The notes below the pieces were generated by a model that saw only the letters and a list, made by a program, of their open reading frames with translations, made no database searches and was not told where the DNA came from. Below, piece by piece: positions 18,101 through 26,092 of a DNA stretch of 64,000 nt. Source of the DNA: Scatomonas sp963930955 (lineage in GTDB: Bacteria; Bacillota; Clostridia; Lachnospirales; Lachnospiraceae); contig OZ006967.1 of the NCBI GenBank assembly GCA_963930955.1, positions 1,736,001 through 1,800,000 on the forward strand, in the 5' to 3' direction. Positions within the stretch are counted from its first letter, which is position 1. Every line of letters starts with the position of its first letter. The translations under genes and the position numbers were made by a program.

Positions 18101-18486
18101 TGTTTAGTGCATAATAAAAATACCCAAAGTTGCAGAGGCGATTCCTCAAAGTCGCAGAGGGAATTTCCCCAATAATGCAGCCGTGTTTGGTGCTTCTCTA
18201 AGTCTACTCGGATGGTAGATTTAGAGAAACACCAAACATCCATTGCAAGCATACAACACTTTTTGTATCCTTGGAATGTCGTTGCAGACAACATTCAAGG
18301 AGGAAAGGAGTATGATTGCAATGGACAAGGTTCATTCTATCAGACAGCTCTTTTATGAGCAAGGGAAAAGTGTCTCAGACATTGCTGCTGAGACGGGGCA
18401 TGACCGGAAAACGATAAGTAAGTATCTGGACATGACCGATTTTAACACACCGGAGCCAAAAAAAGAGGATCCGGAAAATATGTGCC
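18101..18486 (+). mobile_element. IS21-family element (IS21a), left end with istA start
   Basis: Starts TGTTTAGTGC beside the 7-bp target repeat. Its terminal region shares repeats with the right end at 29418 (ATTCCTCAAAGT.GCA, GGGAATTTCCCCA). Cut at 18486 by the IS3 copy that marks the inversion junction; the rest of the element is at 29418-32028 in opposite orientation. Confidence 0.88.
18312..18486 (+). pseudogene. istA: istA of IS21a, first 58 codons
   Basis: Start ATG 18312 (or 18321) after GGAGGAAAGGAG. Encodes the N-terminal HTH: IRQLFYEQGKSVSDIAAE and RKTISKYLDM. Ends ...PENMC plus one base; the remaining bases of the next codon and KLDAYKPLIDQW begin at 32028 on the minus strand. 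Joined, they give an uninterrupted 509-aa IstA. Confidence 0.88.
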
Positions 18487-18534
18487 TGATATTGTCAAGA
18501 TTAGTTGACACATTTTTCTCAAGGATATCACTGA

Positions 18535-19443
18535 CTATGCAGCCACCTCCAAAGCCTCATAATACTGCCTGCGTTTTACCATGGGAGGAAGGCCTCCATT
18601 GGCAGAGCAGATCCTCCGATTGTTCCAGTAGCTGAGGAAGTATCTCCAGATAAGTACCTTTAGTTCTTCTACTTCCATCTGTTTTGTGTCATAACGGTCA
18701 TAAAGGAGCTCCGTCTTCATTCTGGCCCACATGCTCTCGCAGCGTGCATTATCATGGCAGCGCCCTCCGGCACTGTTCATGCTTTGATGGATATGATGCT
18801 CCCGGATGGTCTGACGGTAGAACTCGCTGGTATACTGTGTCCCGCGGTCACTGTGGATGACAGCGCCTTCCAACGCAGGATAAGCAGTCAGGGCATTTTC
18901 CAATGTATGGATACATAGATCGGCTTTCATATTTGTTTCCATTGCCAGACCAAGGACACTAAGATCAAAGCAGTCAAAAATCGCAGATACATACAGTTTC
19001 CCATTGGATGCCGGGATCTCCGTGATATCTGTGATGCATTTTTCTAATGGGATATCAGAACGGAAATCCCGCTTCAGCAGATCGTCCGATTTCATGGCTT
19101 CGCGATCAGCCTTTGTGATCCCATTTGGCTTTCTCTTGGGCCGATGGCTCAAGCCAATCTGATCCATAACCCGGTATACGGTTCTTTCACTGGGGATACG
19201 CACTCCTTTCGGCTGTTTCAGCAGCAATGCCTGATACATCCGGATTCGACCATAAGTATCGTTACATTCATCCTCACTGACGATTTCTTTCATGGCATCT
19301 GCCAGATCCTGGTACTTCCAGGGTCGGTTTTTATTTGCAAGATATTTATAGAAGCCTTGACGACTGATCCCAAGCATTCTGCAGTAGAACGAGATTTTCC
19401 CGGTAGTCCTGCCGTCCTCTGTCTTCAGGGCCAGAAAGATCAT
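18535..19443 (-). CDS. IS3-family transposase OrfB, copy 3
   Basis: 302 aa, apparently identical to copy 1 OrfB, intact. Its OrfA partner is broken, so the copy should not be self-mobile. Confidence 0.93.
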   Translation of the reverse strand: MIFLALKTEDGRTTGKISFYCRMLGISRQGFYKYLANKNRPWKYQDLADAMKEIVSEDECNDTYGRIRMYQALLLKQPKGVRIPSERTVYRVMDQIGLSHRPKRKPNGITKADREAMKSDDLLKRDFRSDIPLEKCITDITEIPASNGKLYVSAIFDCFDLSVLGLAMETNMKADLCIHTLENALTAYPALEGAVIHSDRGTQYTSEFYRQTIREHHIHQSMNSAGGRCHDNARCESMWARMKTELLYDRYDTKQMEVEELKVLIWRYFLSYWNNRRICSANGGLPPMVKRRQYYEALEVAA

Positions 19444-19750
19444 TCTCTGGTTTTTGCTGACTTCCGACGGCTGGCGGCGAAAAAAGCACTGGCTTCCTCC
19501 AGGAATTCGTTCTCTTCCTTCAGGCGACGGATTTCCTTATCCTGTTCCTTCACCCGTTTGCGCAGCATGGTAATCTCTTCTGACAGGCTCATTGCGCTGG
19601 TGGGAGTATGGGAGCCTTCTCCGATATCCAACTTACCGGCTCTAACAGCTTTCAGCCAGGTATGAATGGTTCCTTCTGGGATTCCTAATTCTTTAGCAGC
19701 CTTAGCGCCACCGATTTCTTTGGCAAGCTTTACTGCCTGTACTTTGTATT
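19440..19750 (-). pseudogene. IS3-family OrfA copy 3, disrupted by IS21b
   Basis: The 3' part of orfA is here; the first ~10 codons (GTG start at 22125) lie at 22096-22125, beyond IS21b. The 8-bp repeat TTTGTATT (19743-19750, 22096-22103) marks the insertion. Confidence 0.9.
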
Positions 19751-19882
19751 AGCGTCGGGTTAAAATAACCATCTAGTGTCAGGCTAAAATAGCCAATCCT
19801 AGGCAAATTAAAAAAGCCATTACATACAGGTCTTCATCCTCTTATACTGATGATAAGCCAATGCATCAGAAAAGGAGGATTT

Positions 19883-21202
19883 ATGCACGAAGATGCTACA
19901 TGTAATGACTTACAAGAAATCATAACACAAGCAATCAACGAAATAAAGCAGGAACAAGGCGAAAATTTCAGCCTTTCCAAAATTAATCTTGCAGAACTGG
20001 AACGCCGGACCGGACTCAGCAGATCCAGGCTAAGGCGATTAAAAGAAAATAACTTTATTGTCACTCCGCATGGCAGGACAGGGCAAAAAGCAACAGCTAC
20101 CATTCTGACCGGATATAGCGGTATCATTGATGGACTGCTCCAAAAAGGTGTTACGAATTCTTCAGTATGCTTTGAGCGGCTACAGGAGGCTGGCTATACC
20201 GGCGGATTGACAACCGTAAAAACTTATATCGCTGATCACCGGGATCTTGTCCCGCCCAAACGTCAGCTCGTTGCCCCTCAGGGGAACCGGGGACGCAGAT
20301 ATCAGACTGACCCTGGGGAATCCTATCAGATGGATTGGGGATTTGTCCAGGTAGATACGGATACTAGTACATCCTATAAGGTTGCATGTTTTGCTATGAT
20401 CTGCCATCATTGCGGGGAAAGATATATTGAATTCTTTCCCAATGCCAGGCAGGAAAATCTCTTTATAGGGATGATCCATGCGTTTACTTATATGGGGATC
20501 CCACGCTATATACTGACAGATAACATGAAAAGCGTCGTAGTCCGGCGGGATCCGGAAGGCCATCCGCTGTGGCAGAAAGATTATAAAGTGTTCATGGAAA
20601 CAATCGGTTTCCATACAAAACTCTGCAAGCCAAAGCATCCTTTCACTAAAGGCAAAGTGGAGCGCCTGATCCGCTTTGTAAAAGATAACTTTCTTGCCGG
20701 CAGAGTTTTTGGTACGATCACAGAATTGAATCTGGAAGCCATCGGATGGTGCAACCGTCAGAACAGCATGTATCATAAAGCAGTTGACTGCATCCCCTGT
20801 GAAAAGCATCGGGAAGACTGCATGGCTGTTGCTTCCGTATTAACAAAAACACAGGCACTTGCCTTTTATCTCTGCCCGGAAAGAAAGATTTCTTTCGATG
20901 GATTTGTCCATTATGAAGGGCGGCGCTTCGGCGTCCCGTATTGGTACACTCAGAAGACCTGCAGGATCCGGAGGGATTCCTTTACCCTCTATATTTACGC
21001 ATCCGATCTCAGCAAAGTCCTGACCACACACGATGTCACCTGGATGAGAAGAGACAGTTTCTGCCGGGATCAGTATGTGACAGAACAGCCGGAAGAAGTT
21101 CCATCGATGCCGGTCAAAACCCGGATCTTCCAGATAGAGCCTCCCAAACAGCGCTCAGGATTTGAAAAATTCAACTTTGAGGAGGGCCTATGGGATGAAT
21201 GA
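19883..21202 (+). CDS. istA: IS21b transposase IstA
   Basis: 439 aa from ATG 19883 (AAAGGAGG). N-terminal HTH near residues 35-60 (LERRTGLSRSRLRRLKE), then a DDE integrase core with YQMDWGFVQVD (Asp), YILTDNMKSVVV (Asp) and GKVERLIRFVKDN (Glu). Intact. Confidence 0.93.
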   Translation: MHEDATCNDLQEIITQAINEIKQEQGENFSLSKINLAELERRTGLSRSRLRRLKENNFIVTPHGRTGQKATATILTGYSGIIDGLLQKGVTNSSVCFERLQEAGYTGGLTTVKTYIADHRDLVPPKRQLVAPQGNRGRRYQTDPGESYQMDWGFVQVDTDTSTSYKVACFAMICHHCGERYIEFFPNARQENLFIGMIHAFTYMGIPRYILTDNMKSVVVRRDPEGHPLWQKDYKVFMETIGFHTKLCKPKHPFTKGKVERLIRFVKDNFLAGRVFGTITELNLEAIGWCNRQNSMYHKAVDCIPCEKHREDCMAVASVLTKTQALAFYLCPERKISFDGFVHYEGRRFGVPYWYTQKTCRIRRDSFTLYIYASDLSKVLTTHDVTWMRRDSFCRDQYVTEQPEEVPSMPVKTRIFQIEPPKQRSGFEKFNFEEGLWDE

Positions 21203-21998
21203 ATCAATACTTGAAAGAATCCAGTCCAGTGCAAAGGCACTGAAGATCGATCTTTATACAGCAGAACTGGCCAGCTATGCCGATGAAAAAGAACTTACGC
21301 CGGAAGCTCTGGAGGCAGTCTGTGGAGTTTTTGAATACCTGGAGCAGAAAAAATACGACTCTATGGTCCATACGATGCTGAAACTGAGCAAGCTTCCTAT
21401 GAACGAGCCGAAAACCTTTGAAAGATTTGATTTCAGCCGGCTCCATGGGAAGCATGTGCAGTCACTGAAGAACATCTCTTCTCTGTCCGCTCTGTATGCA
21501 AGAAAAAATCTGGCCTTTATTGGACCGCAGGGCGTGGGCAAAACCCATCTGGCTATGGCTTTTGGCCGGGAATGCTGCCTGAAAGGATATAAAACCTATT
21601 TCTTAAGGGCAAGCGAACTCAACCAAAAGCTGACGGATGCAAGAAAACACGGCCGGGAGGGCGCTGTCATCAACGGACTGGTAAAGCCTTCCTGCCTGAT
21701 CATTGATGAGATTGGCAGGTGTGTGTTCGATAAAGAGAACACACGTATGTTCTTTGATGTGATTGACCGCCGCTACAATAAAGATGGTCCCAGTACTATG
21801 ATTTTTACCAGCAATAAGACACCAAACCAGTGGGGTGAATATTTCAGCGAAGATGATACGCTGCTTTGTTCTTTAGACCGTGTCTTTGATGATGCCACTG
21901 TATTTATGATCAAAGGTGACAGCTACCGGGGACGCAAGCTGGAAACACTTGGTCTTGAGGCTGGTATCGCAAAGCATACGGAGTTTAAAAATGCGTAA
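21195..21998 (+). CDS. istB: IS21b helper ATPase IstB
   Basis: 267 aa from ATG 21195 after GAGGAGGGCC, overlapping the istA stop. Walker A GPQGVGKTHLA (~residue 113), Walker B CLIIDEIGRCVF. DnaA/DnaC-like AAA+ ATPase that assists target choice in IS21 transposition. Confidence 0.93.
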   Translation: MNESILERIQSSAKALKIDLYTAELASYADEKELTPEALEAVCGVFEYLEQKKYDSMVHTMLKLSKLPMNEPKTFERFDFSRLHGKHVQSLKNISSLSALYARKNLAFIGPQGVGKTHLAMAFGRECCLKGYKTYFLRASELNQKLTDARKHGREGAVINGLVKPSCLIIDEIGRCVFDKENTRMFFDVIDRRYNKDGPSTMIFTSNKTPNQWGEYFSEDDTLLCSLDRVFDDATVFMIKGDSYRGRKLETLGLEAGIAKHTEFKNA

Positions 21999-22203
21999 CT
22001 GTTAATAACATACATGATGCATTGGCGATTTTAAATTGACTGAGATTGGCGTTTTTAATCCGACTCTGAATGGTGAAAATCGCCTGACGCTAACATTTGT
22101 ATTCATGGTCATATTTACGTGCCACTTTGAATACCTCCTTATTCTCTTGGTTTTATTATGAAATCCCTGAGAATAAGCTGTCAACTTTTTTTATACCACA
22201 CCA

Positions 22204-22247
22204 CGCTTTTGTTCAACTTGCACAAAAATTGTTGCTTTCTCCGGCAT
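22204..22247 (-). pseudogene. 5' end of a 101-aa orphan gene, cut by the inversion
   Basis: ATG 22247 on the minus strand encodes MPEKATIFVQVEQK plus two bases (CG). The remaining codons begin at 32029 on the plus strand (A TAT GTA GAA...). The join is in frame with no base lost or gained and yields ...VEQKRYVEIGDDGSYMF. The upstream ribosome site is weak, so the true start could lie further up. Confidence 0.75.
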
Positions 22248-22295
22248 CCCCGTCCACCGCCATCCATGCAGCACAGCTTTGCTTGTATTCACCAA

Positions 22296-22382
22296 AGGAG
22301 CAGGGCAGCGCCCTGCTCCTTACCCGTCTGGCGGCTCCGCCCGCCAGACCATACCCGTTCCACGGTCGAATGACCGTGGAAC
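22296..22382. repeat. Three consecutive perfect hairpins
   Basis: Stems: AGGAGCAGGGC/GCCCTGCTCCT (22296-22320), TCTGGCGG/CCGCCAGA (22327-22348), GTTCCACGGTC/GACCGTGGAAC (22357-22382). They lie directly upstream of the promoter at 22394, and a similar hairpin follows that gene at 22933. May be transcription terminators for the opposite strand or part of an element end. Confidence 0.6.
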
Positions 22383-22393
22383 TCTTACAGACA

Positions 22394-22422
22394 TTGAAAT
22401 CCCTTTGCAGAACCCGTATAAT
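22394..22422 (+). promoter_or_regulatory. Sigma-A promoter for the 158-aa gene
   Basis: TTGAAA (22394-22399), 17-base spacer, TATAAT (22417-22422), 30 bp before the start codon. Confidence 0.75.
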
Positions 22423-22452
22423 AGAGGAAAAGCAAAGGGAGTGTGATATTTA

Positions 22453-22929
22453 ATGGAATACCTCTATCATTACACGAATCTAATCAACATGAAAGACATT
22501 CTAAAATCCGGAGCCTTAAAGCTGACGCCCAGCAATCTAAAGAAACCAAAAGATTTGCATAGAGGCATCAACCAATTTGGAAAACATGCATTGATTTCAG
22601 AAACAGATTCTTACAAACCTGTTGTCTGGCTGACTAATTCTGCTTCTTCGCAGCAACATGGTCTGGAATTGCCAATGCCATCCATACCGCCAGAATATGA
22701 CAAAAAACGTATTCGTTTTGTTCTTGAGAAGAAACCGGATTATCAATGGTGGCACACATGGTCTGACCAAAACCGTATGGATAAATCCTATAAGAAAAGA
22801 CTCACAACCGGAAGGAACTACGCTTCATGGTATATCTGTGAACATGAAATCCCACTATCGGACGTTCTGTATGTAGAAGATTTGAAAACCGGGGAAATTT
22901 ATTTAGACAACCGCACAGAGACAGAATAA
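22453..22929 (+). CDS. Small protein of unknown function (ART-like N-terminal signature possible)
   Basis: 158 aa from ATG 22453 with AAGGGAG upstream and its own strong promoter. Begins MEYLYHYTNLINMKDILKSG, a pattern (HYT then a short helix and SG) found in several ADP-ribosyltransferase-like and DUF families, followed by VVWLTNSAS and KRIRFVL. No toxin or antitoxin partner is evident beside it. I do not recognise the family; the ART-like reading is a weak inference. It belongs to the short outer element next to the integrase at 33156 once the inversion is undone. Confidence 0.6.
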   Translation: MEYLYHYTNLINMKDILKSGALKLTPSNLKKPKDLHRGINQFGKHALISETDSYKPVVWLTNSASSQQHGLELPMPSIPPEYDKKRIRFVLEKKPDYQWWHTWSDQNRMDKSYKKRLTTGRNYASWYICEHEIPLSDVLYVEDLKTGEIYLDNRTETE

Positions 22930-22932
22930 CAC

Positions 22933-22962
22933 AGATTCCCCGGTCAATCGACCGGGGAATCT
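22933..22962 (+). terminator. Terminator-like hairpin after the 158-aa gene
   Basis: AGATTCCCCGGTC/GACCGGGGAATCT, 13-bp perfect stem with a 4-base loop, four bases after the stop codon; the following tail is AT-rich rather than a T run. Confidence 0.65.
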
Positions 22963-23077
22963 CTATAAAATACACGAAACAAAGCACCGCACTCTGTATC
23001 AACTTTTCTGTGTTATAAATTGTGTTATGAACACATCCGACCGGATTAAATCCATTGCCAGTGTAGGAATAAAATCT

Positions 23078-23119
23078 TTACATCTTGTTGCCGTGGCACA
23101 CGAAAAGCACTCGTATCAT
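23078..23119 (-). pseudogene. Second 5' relic of the LMW tyrosine phosphatase gene
   Basis: The minus-strand ATG at 23119, preceded by CAGGAGGAC, encodes MIRVLFVCHGNKM then stop. It is clearly related to the relic at 6313 and to the intact gene at 34616, diverging after CACGGCAA. Before the inversion it pointed the same way as both. It marks the junction between two elements that integrated at ptp. Confidence 0.75.
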
Positions 23120-23137
23120 ATTTAAAAGTCCTCCTGA

Positions 23138-23173
23138 TTTGCGTTAGTTTGCCCTGTTTTGCCGCGATTTGCC
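23138..23173. repeat. Four TTTGC repeats at exact 10-bp spacing
   Basis: TTTGC occurs at 23138, 23148, 23158 and 23168, one per helical turn, beside the ptp relic. GGCAAAA-type copies in the opposite sense follow near 23230. Resembles arm-type binding sites of tyrosine integrases. Confidence 0.6.
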
Positions 23174-23329
23174 GGATATGTAGTTGCCGCTGAGATTGTT
23201 AAAACAATCACAGAATAAGCAAAACGAGGCAAAATGTGGCATATTGAGGCCGTCAAAAGTAGTAAAAACGTAGTAAGAATGGGGATGTGTTACTACTGCA
23301 AATACTTATAAATATTTTCTTTATAAAAT

Positions 23330-24079
23330 TCATCCTTTTATTCTTAGCAATTCAGGTGCAACGGAAATATCTAATTTTTCTTTATTAATAAACCTCAAAA
23401 AATCCTCGATAATTATCGTTATTTCACCTGATAAATCTTGTAATTGCCTTTTCAGATTCAATTGACTCTTAAAATAGTCGTTATAAACTTCAAATATCAC
23501 ATTTATTACTTCATATAAATGTATACATATGTATCGGTCTATATAATATGCATTAATATTAATAACCATTGGTTTTGTATTTAATTCCATAGTGCAACAA
23601 TTATCTTGTGTTGATTCTAGATAAATATTCCAGTTTACTTGTTCTGGGGTACAATGGCTATATGTATTTAATGCACTTCTTATCATTCTCCTATAGTCAC
23701 CCATACTACCATTTTCATTTAAATAATGATTAACTGTCCATATCCTAGCAGCATCACTAGCTTTTAACTTTCCATCCTGCCATTTCAATGCGGCTTCGTG
23801 ACTGATTCCAACAGCAGCAAAACAGTCTAAAGCATCTTCTATAGCCCGAAGTAAAGTTATTGCAGATGAATGCCATCCCCTACAATTTAGCATTCCTGCA
23901 CTTTCCATTAATCCCAATAAATGTGTCAATATAAGAGCTGATGACGATTTTGACTCTTTCGTTCCACTTACTGTTTCGGGCTTGTCATTTATCAACTGCC
24001 AGCATAACTTAATCGCTTGTTGTACTGGACTTTTTCTCCCAATTATATCTGAAAAAGGAGATTGTAATTGATTTGACAC
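23330..24079 (-). CDS. Hypothetical protein (HEPN-like helical, uncertain)
   Basis: 249 aa from a GTG start at 24079, with GGGAGG about 12 bases upstream. Mostly helical and soluble, with no membrane segment. Features include SSALILTHLLGLMESAGML and WHSSAITLLRAIEDALDCF, then a C-terminal half rich in Ile/Asn. I do not recognise the family; the helical pattern recalls proteins annotated only as hypothetical cargo. AT-rich. It sits between the integrase remnant and the second ptp relic. Confidence 0.6.
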   Translation of the reverse strand: MSNQLQSPFSDIIGRKSPVQQAIKLCWQLINDKPETVSGTKESKSSSALILTHLLGLMESAGMLNCRGWHSSAITLLRAIEDALDCFAAVGISHEAALKWQDGKLKASDAARIWTVNHYLNENGSMGDYRRMIRSALNTYSHCTPEQVNWNIYLESTQDNCCTMELNTKPMVININAYYIDRYICIHLYEVINVIFEVYNDYFKSQLNLKRQLQDLSGEITIIIEDFLRFINKEKLDISVAPELLRIKG

Positions 24080-24212
24080 TTTACTTTTGATCCTCCCATT
24101 CTACTTTACTACTGCGATTATTCTATCATAAACTGTTAGATTTTAGGAGTGGAAAATGCGGAAGAAAAGAAAAAACGCCCTGCCATAGCAGAGCGCCTTC
24201 ATCCTTTCCATA

Positions 24213-24959
24213 TTATATTGCCCGGAACATTTTCTGTGAAACTGTCCCCTCTCCGTTTATCTTTTCCATTTCCTTTCTGGCGTTCTCCAGTTCTTCCACC
24301 CGCTTTAACTCATCCACTGCATCCTCCAGACCCAGATGGGTATAAGTGTTCAGCGTTACACCAATATCGCTATGCCCCATCAGATACTGGAGCGTCTTTG
24401 GATTCATACCTGACTTCGCCATATTGCTGCAATAAGTGTGACGGCAGACATGAGGGGTGATATTCGGCATCTGAACCCGGTAAATATCGTTGTACCGCTT
24501 TACCATGTGGTTAAACCGATGCTCCCAATGCATCGCCACCAATGGAAGGCCCTCTTTATCCGTAAACAGAAATCCAGTGTATCCCTCTACCACTCTCTCA
24601 TATCTTGGTGTTTCCCGGTCCTCAATGATGGCCTGGAAACACCGAAATACATCTTCGGACATGGGCAGCTTCCTGGTTCCTGCATTGGTTTTCGTTGATT
24701 CGATAACCAGCCGCATGTCAGAAGTTCTTTGTAACTGGTGGTCAATGTTAATAATTCGATTCTTCATATCAAGATCCTTCAGTGTCAGTCCGCAAAATTC
24801 CGAGATACGCATTCCTGTGTGAAAAAGGATATAAACTACTTCGTAATACTTGCAGTACACATTATCGTCATGGACGAATTTCAAAAACTGTCGCATCTGT
24901 TTTCTGGTAATCGCCTCCCTGGTCACGCTGTCGTTGACTACCACCGTGGCAAGCTCAAA
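24213..24959 (-). pseudogene. Tn916-type tyrosine integrase, catalytic half only
   Basis: About 247 codons matching the C-terminal two thirds of Tn916 Int-like recombinases: FELATVVVNDSVTREAIT, then catalytic Arg in HTGMRISEFCGL, HVCRHTYCSNMA (HxxR), MGHSDIGVTLNTYTHL (His and Tyr). The arm-binding N-terminal domain and first part of the core domain are missing; the sequence fuses upstream to an unrelated fragment. Catalytic residues are all present, but the protein is probably not functional. Confidence 0.82.
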
Positions 24960-25195
24960 ACCAAATGGAATGGATATGAGGATATTCTGTATACATCCGT
25001 TTCATTGCATTTTCACTCAATCCTCCTAGGGAAATATAACTATGCTTTTCCCATTCTTCCGGAACTGCAGTGATATAAGACAAAAGATCAATGGGGGATT
25101 CAAACACAAACAGTTTTTCATCCGTTCCTATATGGCCAAATCCATAGGCTTTCCCCTTCAGAAAGATGCTACTTCCGTAGGACGCACATACCTTT
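24957..25195 (-). pseudogene. Fragment of a DUF3991/Toprim-domain conjugative-element protein
   Basis: The minus frame encodes SSIFLKGKAYGFGHIG, KLFVFESPIDLLSYITA and YISLGGLSENAMKRMY, typical of toprim-like DUF3991 proteins of Tn916/Tn1549-like elements. Both ends are missing: it starts after a stop at about 25196 and runs out of frame into the integrase fragment at 24957. Confidence 0.6.
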
Positions 25196-25241
25196 TAAGG
25201 TATATAAGTGCGCTCTTCTGCTTTCAGCATCCGAGTTATTC

Positions 25242-25325
25242 TTACTCAAACGGAAGTTCTTCTCCGTCTGGAAGATGCATAAATCCATCCGGATCGATAT
25301 CTTCTTTCTTTTCTGATCCTGACAG
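25242..25325 (-). pseudogene. ssb: ssb, 3' part
   Basis: The minus strand from the CTGTCAG repeat (25319-25325) reads GSEKKEDIDPDGFMHLPDG and then EELPFE and stop, the acidic C-terminal tip that binds partner proteins in SSBs. It continues the frame of the N-terminal part that stops at 17457. Confidence 0.88.
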
Positions 25326-25518
25326 TGTTGTTGATTTCTTAAAATAGCATATTTATGATCTACTTGCCTGTCAGCGGATTGCTCTGTATACTGTCATAAG
25401 ACTACAGAAAGAAAAAGTCTCAGAGCACCCTCCCTGACAAGTCGTGTACTCTGAGACCCGGTTATAAAAACCATGGTTATTATATCAGATTACACACTGG
25501 CCTACAAGACGGATTCCG

Positions 25519-26019
25519 GTGTTTTTGGTTGAGAGCAGTGATGACTTTCCTGTGTTCCCGCTCTGCGGCGGTGTTCTGAAATACCGGGATTCCAGGCTGC
25601 GTATCCGCAGGAAAGAGGGCGGCCGGAAGGATCATCTGATGATCCGGCGGCTCCGCTGTTCACAGTGCGGCCACTATCACAACGAGCTGCCGGACTGCCT
25701 TGTCCCTCACAAGCATTATGAGGCCGAGGTGATCTCCGGCGTGATTGATGGCATTGTAACATCTGAAGATGAAGATTCCGAAGAATCCCCATCCCTTCAG
25801 ACCATGCTGCGCTGGCTTCGCTGGTTCCGGATGAACCTTTCCAATATCGAAGGGTTCCTGCGCAGCGCCGGATACCGGATCCTCGGATTGGGCGAAGAGA
25901 TCCTTTTCACCCATGCATCACTGCTCGACACCATAAGGAACACTTACCAGAACTGGCTGGAACAGATCCTCAGGGTCATTTATAACAGCGGTGGGTTTTT
26001 ACCCGCTATCCCCTGGTGA
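25519..26019 (+). CDS. DUF6431-like small protein of the transposon
   Basis: 166 aa from a GTG start with no clear ribosome site. The N-terminus resembles a zinc ribbon (FPLCGG, then CSQCGHYHNELPD), but the first Cys of the usual CPxCG is Phe here. The C-terminal half is helical (MLRWLRWFRMNLSNIEGFL). This gene regularly precedes the transposase in related three-gene elements; role unknown. Confidence 0.65.
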   Translation: MFLVESSDDFPVFPLCGGVLKYRDSRLRIRRKEGGRKDHLMIRRLRCSQCGHYHNELPDCLVPHKHYEAEVISGVIDGIVTSEDEDSEESPSLQTMLRWLRWFRMNLSNIEGFLRSAGYRILGLGEEILFTHASLLDTIRNTYQNWLEQILRVIYNSGGFLPAIPW

Positions 26020-26092
26020 CATCCTGCACCTGTTTTGATTCGTCTGTCACTGTAACGGTATGTATAGTGGTCTCAGAAGGAGGTCACTGCTT

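Larger units (their letters stand above)
19751..22095 (+). mobile_element. IS21-family element (IS21b), 2345 bp
   Basis: Ends share AGCGTC (left) and GACGCT (right, followed by AACA). Repeats of the type ATAACC/ATAGCC occur near the left end. 8-bp target repeat TTTGTATT. Two overlapping genes istA-istB on the plus strand. This is a different lineage from IS21a. Confidence 0.9.
18487..22203 (-). mobile_element. IS3-family element copy 3, interrupted by IS21b, at the inversion junction
   Basis: Same ends as copies 1 and 2 but the flanks do not match (GCC 18484-18486, CGC 22204-22206), so it has no target repeat of its own. Contains IS21b (19751-22095) inside OrfA. It separates istA (left) from a 5' fragment of an unrelated gene (right), whose other halves meet at 32028/32029. 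Confidence 0.92.
22930..23329. other. Attachment-site region between stacked elements
   Basis: No gene. Holds the terminator-like hairpin, a repeat (23010-23036) whose reverse strand TAACACAATTTATAACACA resembles 34539-34566, the 13-mer TAAAATCTTTACA (23070-23082), the second ptp 5' relic, and a 10-bp periodic TTTGC array. All are features expected of an integrase attachment site. Confidence 0.6.
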
